Position numbers and translations under genes: made by a program. A DNA stretch of 64,000 nt. Source: Pseudomonas sp. RIT623. GTDB taxonomy: Bacteria > Pseudomonadota > Gammaproteobacteria > Pseudomonadales > Pseudomonadaceae. The notes under the pieces are model-generated. The model was not told the DNA's origin, did not search any database, and saw nothing but the letters and a program-made list of their open reading frames with translations. The stretch lies in the NCBI RefSeq assembly GCF_004519305.1, contig NZ_SOZA01000013.1, forward strand, positions 55,321-119,320. The letters are read 5' to 3'. Of the stretch, positions 59,701-64,000 are shown piece by piece; position 1 is the stretch's first letter, and each line of letters opens with the position of its first letter.

Positions 59701-60408
59701 CCATGGCGCCTTGAGTTGGCCCAACTGCTCGGTGCGCTGGCGCAGGGTCGCTTCGATCAGCGCCTGCGGGTCGTCTTCGTCGGCCTGGCCACGCACCCGC
59801 CCGAACAACGGCCTGATGCGCGGCAGCAAGGCATCTGGGCTACCCCAGTTGCCACGCACCCAAGCCAGCGATTCGCCGCGCATGCCGTAGCAGAAGCGCC
59901 GCCAGTAATCGCGCATGACCTGCCCAAGCAGTTCGCTATGGTCGGTTTCCAGGCTCTGGGTGAACAGGCTGCCACTGTCGAAGGCGTGTTCGCGCAACAT
60001 GCGCTGGCACCAGCCGTGGATGGTCGACACCGCCGCTTCGTCCATCCATTGCACGGCGATCTCCAGGCGGCTGGCGCAACGCGGCCAGTGCGCCTGTGGA
60101 TAATCGTCACGCAGTTGATGCAACAGCGGATCGGCGTCTTGCAGCTCGCCACGGAAGAACCGCGCCGCCTCCGCCAGACGCGCGCGGATACGCTCACGCA
60201 GCTCCTTGGTGGCGGCGTCGGTGAAGGTCACCACGAGGATCTGCGGCGGCAGCAGTTCGCGGCTGAACGCCTGCGCGCCGCCATGCCCGAGGATCAGGCG
60301 CAGGTACAGCGCGGAAATGGTGAAAGTCTTGCCGGTACCGGCGCTGGCCTCGATCAGTTGGCTGCCGTGCAGGGGGAAACTCAGCGCCAGGGGGCGGGCT
60401 TGGCTCAT
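56737..60408 (-). CDS. recB: exodeoxyribonuclease V (RecBCD) beta subunit
   Basis: The 3'-to-5' helicase and nuclease subunit that loads RecA after Chi. The 1223-residue protein (E. coli 1180) has Walker A in [12 protein letters not shown] (residues 21-32), helicase motif [18 protein letters not shown], and [18 protein letters not shown]. The C-terminal nuclease active site is [20 protein letters not shown] (Asp, Asp and Lys ligands). The start overlaps the recC stop, and its stop overlaps the recD start. Confidence 0.97.
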   Translation of the reverse strand: MSQARPLALSFPLHGSQLIEASAGTGKTFTISALYLRLILGHGGAQAFSRELLPPQILVVTFTDAATKELRERIRARLAEAARFFRGELQDADPLLHQLRDDYPQAHWPRCASRLEIAVQWMDEAAVSTIHGWCQRMLREHAFDSGSLFTQSLETDHSELLGQVMRDYWRRFCYGMRGESLAWVRGNWGSPDALLPRIRPLFGRVRGQADEDDPQALIEATLRQRTEQLGQLKAPWGVWADELQQICRDAVAAKQADGRKLQARYFEPWFDKLRAWAADGQAMELDLGTGFTRLTPVGMAEAWKAGEPPEHPALRAMETLREQLQGLASPDARLLEHAAAWVSARFEVEKRRRAEMGFDDMLLRLQHALGSDAGERLAGLIREQFPVALIDEFQDTDPVQYGIFERIYRIGENNPDTGLFMIGDPKQAIYAFRGADIFTYLAARRATAGRLHSLDTNYRSSQAMVAAVNRVFLEAEARREGRGAFLFRAEGDNPLPFVEVHAKGRSEQLLIDGQASAALQCWHLESDEPVSSTLYRQRLAASCASHIVAVLDGGQQGVTGFADAAGKLRPCLPSDIAILVRDGREAQMVRAELAARDVRSVYLSDKDSVFAAQEAHDLLAWLKACAEPDSERLLKAALASLTLDLPLIELERLNQDERVWEDWVMRFRRYRDTWQRQGVLPMLRRLLHDFRLPRTLMGRSDGERVLTNLLHLAELLQQAAGELDGEQALIRHLTEHLATAGQAGEEQILRLESDEQLVKVVTIHKSKGLEYPLVYLPFICTSKPVDGQRLPLGWHDDEGVAHLTLTPDARQIERADDERLAEDLRLLYVALTRAQHACWLGVADLKRGTQRGSQLHRSALGYLLGGGVPLAASNQLAAWLDTLAASSPSIARLPLPQADEQRYRIPDNQRELLPPRKPRRAAAEHWWIASYSALRLGDQTLVADSSQAQQLLDDETLDSQLLREVPAEAGDIHRFPRGPNPGTFLHGLLEWAGREGFAEVSAQPAEIERTVGRRCNRRDWKGWIPTLTQWLQQLLVQPLPLQGTTVSLAGLRQYQIEMEFWFASHRVDAQQLDQLVARHTHVGAARPAALPTVLNGMFKGFIDLAFELDGRYYVADYKSNWLGPDAGAYEAQAMEQAILEHRYDLQYVLYLLALHRQLRARLPDYDYDRHVGGALFIFLRGVTTAGHGLYHTRPPRALIEQLDALFRGEHAPEQQDLFAGAAP

Positions 60409-63400
60409 TGGTCGCTCTCCGGGTTACCCAGGGTCTGCCAGGGCGCGGCGAACAGCGGGCGATACAGGGTTTCGCACCAACCTTCGAACGTCTCGTCCAG
60501 GGCCAGCGCGGCAAAGTCACGGAATTGCCGGGCCAGGGCCAGGCTCTCGCTGCGCTCGCCGAAACTGTTCTGGCCATCGCCTTCGTAAACGCGGGTCGCG
60601 GCAGCCAAGGCCTTGTCCGGGTCTTCCTGGGCGAGCCAGGCGAAGGCGGTCTTGGTCGCCACCGGCAACGGTGTGTTCATGCCTGCCTGGCGCGCCACCA
60701 GCAAATCACCCAGGCGCTCGGCGGCCTCATGCTGGGGCAGTGGGCCCAGCAGCAGGGTGATATCGCTGGCCACCAAGGCGCTGTGCTGTGGATAACCGCA
60801 GGCGCATGCGGCCAGGTGCATGACCCAGGTCGGTACCAGGCGGTGCCATTTCAGGTTGTTGCGCCCCGCGCTGATGGCATTGGGTACCGTGGCAATGCTC
60901 AGCAGGCTCTGGTCTTCGGCCTGGTAGACCCGGCCGAGCCAGCCTTCCAGGCGGTGCGGCCCGTGTTCGAAGTGAATCGGCAAGGCGCCTTCGACCACGC
61001 TCGGCCAACGCTGCAGCAACTGCCGGAGGCGTTGCAGCAGGTCCGGCAGCGGCTGGATCAGCTCAACCTGCAGGGCCTCGCCGAAACCGGCCAGGGGCAG
61101 CAGGCCACAGGCCTGGAGGCGGCGCGCCTGGGTGTGCAGCGCTTGCTCGGCGTTGTCCGGGTCGGCCAGCGCCGCGCCCAGCAGGCTTTCACTGAGGCCG
61201 TAGCGTTGCAGCGCATCGAGACTGAAGGGCTCTTCGTCCGGGGTCGGTGCTTCCAGGGCTTCGAAGAACACTTTCAGGCGCTGGCTGAAGAAGTGGCGTA
61301 CCGGGTGACGCAAAAAGTCCTGCAACTGCGTCAGGCTCAGCGGTTCATCGCTGCTGTAAGGCGACAGCCTGGCATGCTCGGCCTGTCCCTCGGCATCGGC
61401 CTGGTGCAGCACCAACCACTCGTTGGCGAAGCTGAACAGCGGGCTACCTTTCTGGAAGTAGCGCTGGCTGAAAGGTTGCAATGGGTGCTCCTGGGTCAGC
61501 GCGTGGAGCAACTGTTGCCCCGGGTCGTCCCGTTGCCCGGCCTTGGCGCCGGCCAACTGCCAACCGGCGGCCAGGTGATCGCGCAACTGGCCGACCAGCA
61601 CCGAGGCCGGGCGCTCGCTGTTGTCGCGAATACTGCGGCCCACCCAACTGACATACAACTGGTCACGTGCCGAAAGCAGGGCCTCGAGCAACAGGTAGCG
61701 GTCATCTTCGCGGCGCGAACGGTCGCCAGGTCGATAGTCGCTGGCCATCAGGTCGAAATCCAGTGGCGGCTGCGCCCTCGGGTAGTCGCCGTCGTTCATG
61801 CCCAGCAGGCAAACCACGCGGAACGGGATGGCCCGCATCGGCATCAGCGTGCAGAAATTCACCGAGCCGGCCAGGAAACGCTGGGACAACTTGCCCTGAT
61901 CCAGGCCCGACAACCAGGCCTCGCGGACCACCGTCAACGGCAGCAGGTCCTGCAGGCCGACCGCCTCGCAGGTTTCCAGCCAGGTGTCGCGCAGGTCCTG
62001 GAGCTGCACCAGCAGCAGTTCGTCATGTTCATCCTCGGCCAGGAAGAACACCTGCAACAGGGCATGCAGCCGCTCGCCCCACTCAGTGGCGGTGGCAGGC
62101 TGCGACAGGGCCTGGCAGGCCACATCCAGGGCATCGAGCAGCGCGACCAGCGGGCCGATCAACGCAGCATCAAGGCCACCGATCTCGTCGTAGGGCTCGA
62201 TACCGTCGCAGCCCTCGCCCACCCCCACGGCATAGCCAAGCAGCATGCGCCGCAGGCCGAATCGCCAGCTGTTCTGCTCCAAGCCTTCGGGCAGGCCCAG
62301 GGTGGCACGCTGCTGGGCACTGAGTCCCCAGCGAATGCCGGCGCCTTCGATCCAGCGGTGCAAGGTGGCCAGGTCGCTCTGCTGGATGGCAAAGCGGGCA
62401 CGCACGGCCGGGACATCCAGCAGGTCGAGCACTTCGCTCACGGCGAAGCGGCTATCGGGCAACTTGAGCAGGTGCTCCAGCGCGATCAGCAACGGGTCGC
62501 GGCCACGCTGGCCCTGGTCGGTCAGGGTGAAGGGGATGTAGCGCGGGTCGTTGCGCTCCAGCTGGCCGAATACCGCGCGGATGTGCGGCGCGTAGGTATC
62601 GATCGCCGGAAGCATGACGATGATATCCCGCGGGCGCAGGCTCGGGTCGGCGCTGAACCTGGCGAGCAACTGGTCATGGAGGATCTCCACCTCACGTTGC
62701 GGGCTGTGGGCGACATGAAAGCGCACCGAGCGGTCCTTGGCAGGCTCCACCGCCGGCCATTGCTCGCGGGTCTCCGCCAACGGGCGCAGCTCGAGGATAT
62801 CGTCCTGCAACTGGTTGAGCAGGGTCTTCGGCTCGCCGTCACTGAACAGGTCGATGCGCCCGTCGCTGAAGACGCTCTGGTAGCTGCCAGGGTCGTCGTA
62901 ACTGTCAAGCAGGTTGATGTAGTCGCGGCCCTGTTTGCCCCAGGCGGCTAGCAATGGGTGGGCGTGCTGGTGCAGCAGTTCGTCGTCCAGTTGCAGTGGC
63001 ATGCCCTGCTTGCGCTGCTGGCGTTTGTACTGGTGACGCAGCAGGTCCTTGTCGGCGACGATGTCGCCCCAGTGATGGCGGCAGGGGTTGTGCACGCACA
63101 GCAGAACCTGGCTGAAACGGGCAAGACCGGCCAGCGCCTCGAGAATCTGCGCAGGCAGCGACGAGATACCGAAGACGATCAGCCGCGCAGGCAGGCCGGC
63201 GGGGGCTTGCTCCAGGCTGTTGATCCGCTCGATGAAGCGTTGGTGCACCCCGGCCCGACTTTGCGCCATGCCGGCTTCACCGACGTCCTCGAGCAGGATC
63301 CGCCACAACTCGGCCTGCCAGCGATTACCTGAGGCCAGGGGCTTGCGCTCACCGCGCGCGCTGTTGAGTACATGGGCACCGTTGGCCCAGTCCTTGAGCC

Positions 63401-63887
63401 AGTCGGCGCGGTAGACCTGGTACTGGTCGAACAGATCGGCCAGGCGCTCGGCCAACTGGTAGCGCTTGCGCAAGTCGCTGTCATCGGTGAGGAAGCGGCG
63501 CAGCGGCTCGAAGTGCGGTAGCTCGATCACCTCCGGGAGCAGGCGCATCAGGCGCCAAGTCAGCGGGGCCTTGTCGAGCAGCGACACCTCGGGGATTTCG
63601 TCGCGGCCCAGTACCCGGCGATACAGCTGCCACATGAAACTGCCCGGCAATTGCACCTCGATCGCCGCGGCAATGCCACACCCTCCCTGGTCGTCCTCCT
63701 GGGGATCCTCGGCCAGGGCCAGCTTCAGCCATTGGGCGATACCGTTGCTCTGCACCAGGGCGATTTCGTTTTCCAGCGGCGCCAAGGGATAGCGACGCAT
63801 CACGCTCACTACCAGGTTGCGCAAATCATCCAGGCGGTTGCCCTGGACGATCATGAAGCCTGGGTGCAGTGAGGTGGTCTGGGGCAT
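60405..63887 (-). CDS. recC: exodeoxyribonuclease V (RecBCD) gamma subunit
   Basis: The Chi-recognition subunit, which has a helicase-like fold without ATP motifs and splits the DNA. The 1160-residue protein (E. coli 1122) starts MPQTTSLHPGFMIVQGNRLD and contains VVCLLGMNDGDYPR and a late PVRHFFSQRLKVFF segment of the family. I took the ATG at 63887; another ATG 11 codons downstream is possible. It begins recC-recB-recD, and the whole operon is coupled by ATGA overlaps. Upstream (63888-64000) no gene is seen in the 113 bases left. Confidence 0.95.
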   Translation of the reverse strand: MPQTTSLHPGFMIVQGNRLDDLRNLVVSVMRRYPLAPLENEIALVQSNGIAQWLKLALAEDPQEDDQGGCGIAAAIEVQLPGSFMWQLYRRVLGRDEIPEVSLLDKAPLTWRLMRLLPEVIELPHFEPLRRFLTDDSDLRKRYQLAERLADLFDQYQVYRADWLKDWANGAHVLNSARGERKPLASGNRWQAELWRILLEDVGEAGMAQSRAGVHQRFIERINSLEQAPAGLPARLIVFGISSLPAQILEALAGLARFSQVLLCVHNPCRHHWGDIVADKDLLRHQYKRQQRKQGMPLQLDDELLHQHAHPLLAAWGKQGRDYINLLDSYDDPGSYQSVFSDGRIDLFSDGEPKTLLNQLQDDILELRPLAETREQWPAVEPAKDRSVRFHVAHSPQREVEILHDQLLARFSADPSLRPRDIIVMLPAIDTYAPHIRAVFGQLERNDPRYIPFTLTDQGQRGRDPLLIALEHLLKLPDSRFAVSEVLDLLDVPAVRARFAIQQSDLATLHRWIEGAGIRWGLSAQQRATLGLPEGLEQNSWRFGLRRMLLGYAVGVGEGCDGIEPYDEIGGLDAALIGPLVALLDALDVACQALSQPATATEWGERLHALLQVFFLAEDEHDELLLVQLQDLRDTWLETCEAVGLQDLLPLTVVREAWLSGLDQGKLSQRFLAGSVNFCTLMPMRAIPFRVVCLLGMNDGDYPRAQPPLDFDLMASDYRPGDRSRREDDRYLLLEALLSARDQLYVSWVGRSIRDNSERPASVLVGQLRDHLAAGWQLAGAKAGQRDDPGQQLLHALTQEHPLQPFSQRYFQKGSPLFSFANEWLVLHQADAEGQAEHARLSPYSSDEPLSLTQLQDFLRHPVRHFFSQRLKVFFEALEAPTPDEEPFSLDALQRYGLSESLLGAALADPDNAEQALHTQARRLQACGLLPLAGFGEALQVELIQPLPDLLQRLRQLLQRWPSVVEGALPIHFEHGPHRLEGWLGRVYQAEDQSLLSIATVPNAISAGRNNLKWHRLVPTWVMHLAACACGYPQHSALVASDITLLLGPLPQHEAAERLGDLLVARQAGMNTPLPVATKTAFAWLAQEDPDKALAAATRVYEGDGQNSFGERSESLALARQFRDFAALALDETFEGWCETLYRPLFAAPWQTLGNPESDQ

Positions 63888-64000
63888 TGGTTGTTCTCGG
63901 GAGGCGGTCGGTTCCAAGGGGGAACCTTAACACGGAGCAGATGGCGGCAGCGTCGCTTGCCTGCGGCGCCCGGCACCGGTAACCGGTATTTTGCCGCCAC

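Overview
This window is a high-GC Pseudomonas chromosome segment, almost certainly from the P. putida group. The evidence is the codon use, the CIO-type quinol oxidase pair, pcaHG, an McpS-type chemoreceptor, a PpoR-like LuxR solo, yfiRNB, recDBC, and P. putida-style REP hairpins between genes. It is chromosomal throughout. I see no rRNA or tRNA, no CRISPR, and no insertion sequence or transposase. Coding density is high, and most genes have a clear ribosome site or 4-base stop/start overlaps.

Layout. 1-12 kb (mostly minus strand) is conserved housekeeping: the ftsH start, rlmE, yhbY (plus strand), a DUF4149 membrane protein, greA, carB, carA, dapB, dnaJ, dnaK and grpE. Two sigma-32 promoters (before grpE and before dnaK) and two hairpins in the carA leader are visible. 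12-24 kb has recN with an SOS box, fpr, a PpoR-like LuxR solo, rlmG, the cioA-cioB quinol oxidase genes with a 46-residue accessory membrane protein, an MFS exporter, a purine permease and trmA. 24-38 kb is metabolic and regulatory: a LysR gene with two secreted cupin proteins, pcaHG with a PcaQ-type operator, a zinc metallopeptidase, mcpS behind a FliA-type promoter, ggt, mdaB, an ABM monooxygenase, a TauE exporter, a LysE exporter, a quinone oxidoreductase and three more LysR genes.

38-48 kb is the accessory part and the most interesting. First comes a divergent LysR gene facing a three-gene operon: a membrane di-iron desaturase and the two subunits of an adenosylcobalamin-dependent glutamate mutase. 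All active-site residues I can match in the large subunit are kept, but it is short at both ends. Next is a six-gene, tightly coupled lipid operon that resembles E. coli ynbABCD with two extra genes: a CDP-alcohol phosphatidyltransferase with an unusual Asn-substituted motif, an alpha/beta hydrolase fused to a methyltransferase, a PAP2-like domain fused to a dual-specificity phosphatase, a small membrane protein, a lysophospholipid acyltransferase and a CDP-diglyceride synthase. These six activities could form a complete route to an unidentified phospholipid.

48-64 kb returns to core genes: a small cupin, mmsB-mmsA (valine degradation) with a divergent LysR gene, the yfiR-yfiN-yfiB cyclic-di-GMP switch, and recD-recB-recC. 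All assignments come from reading the sequence and from recalled family knowledge. No database search was run.
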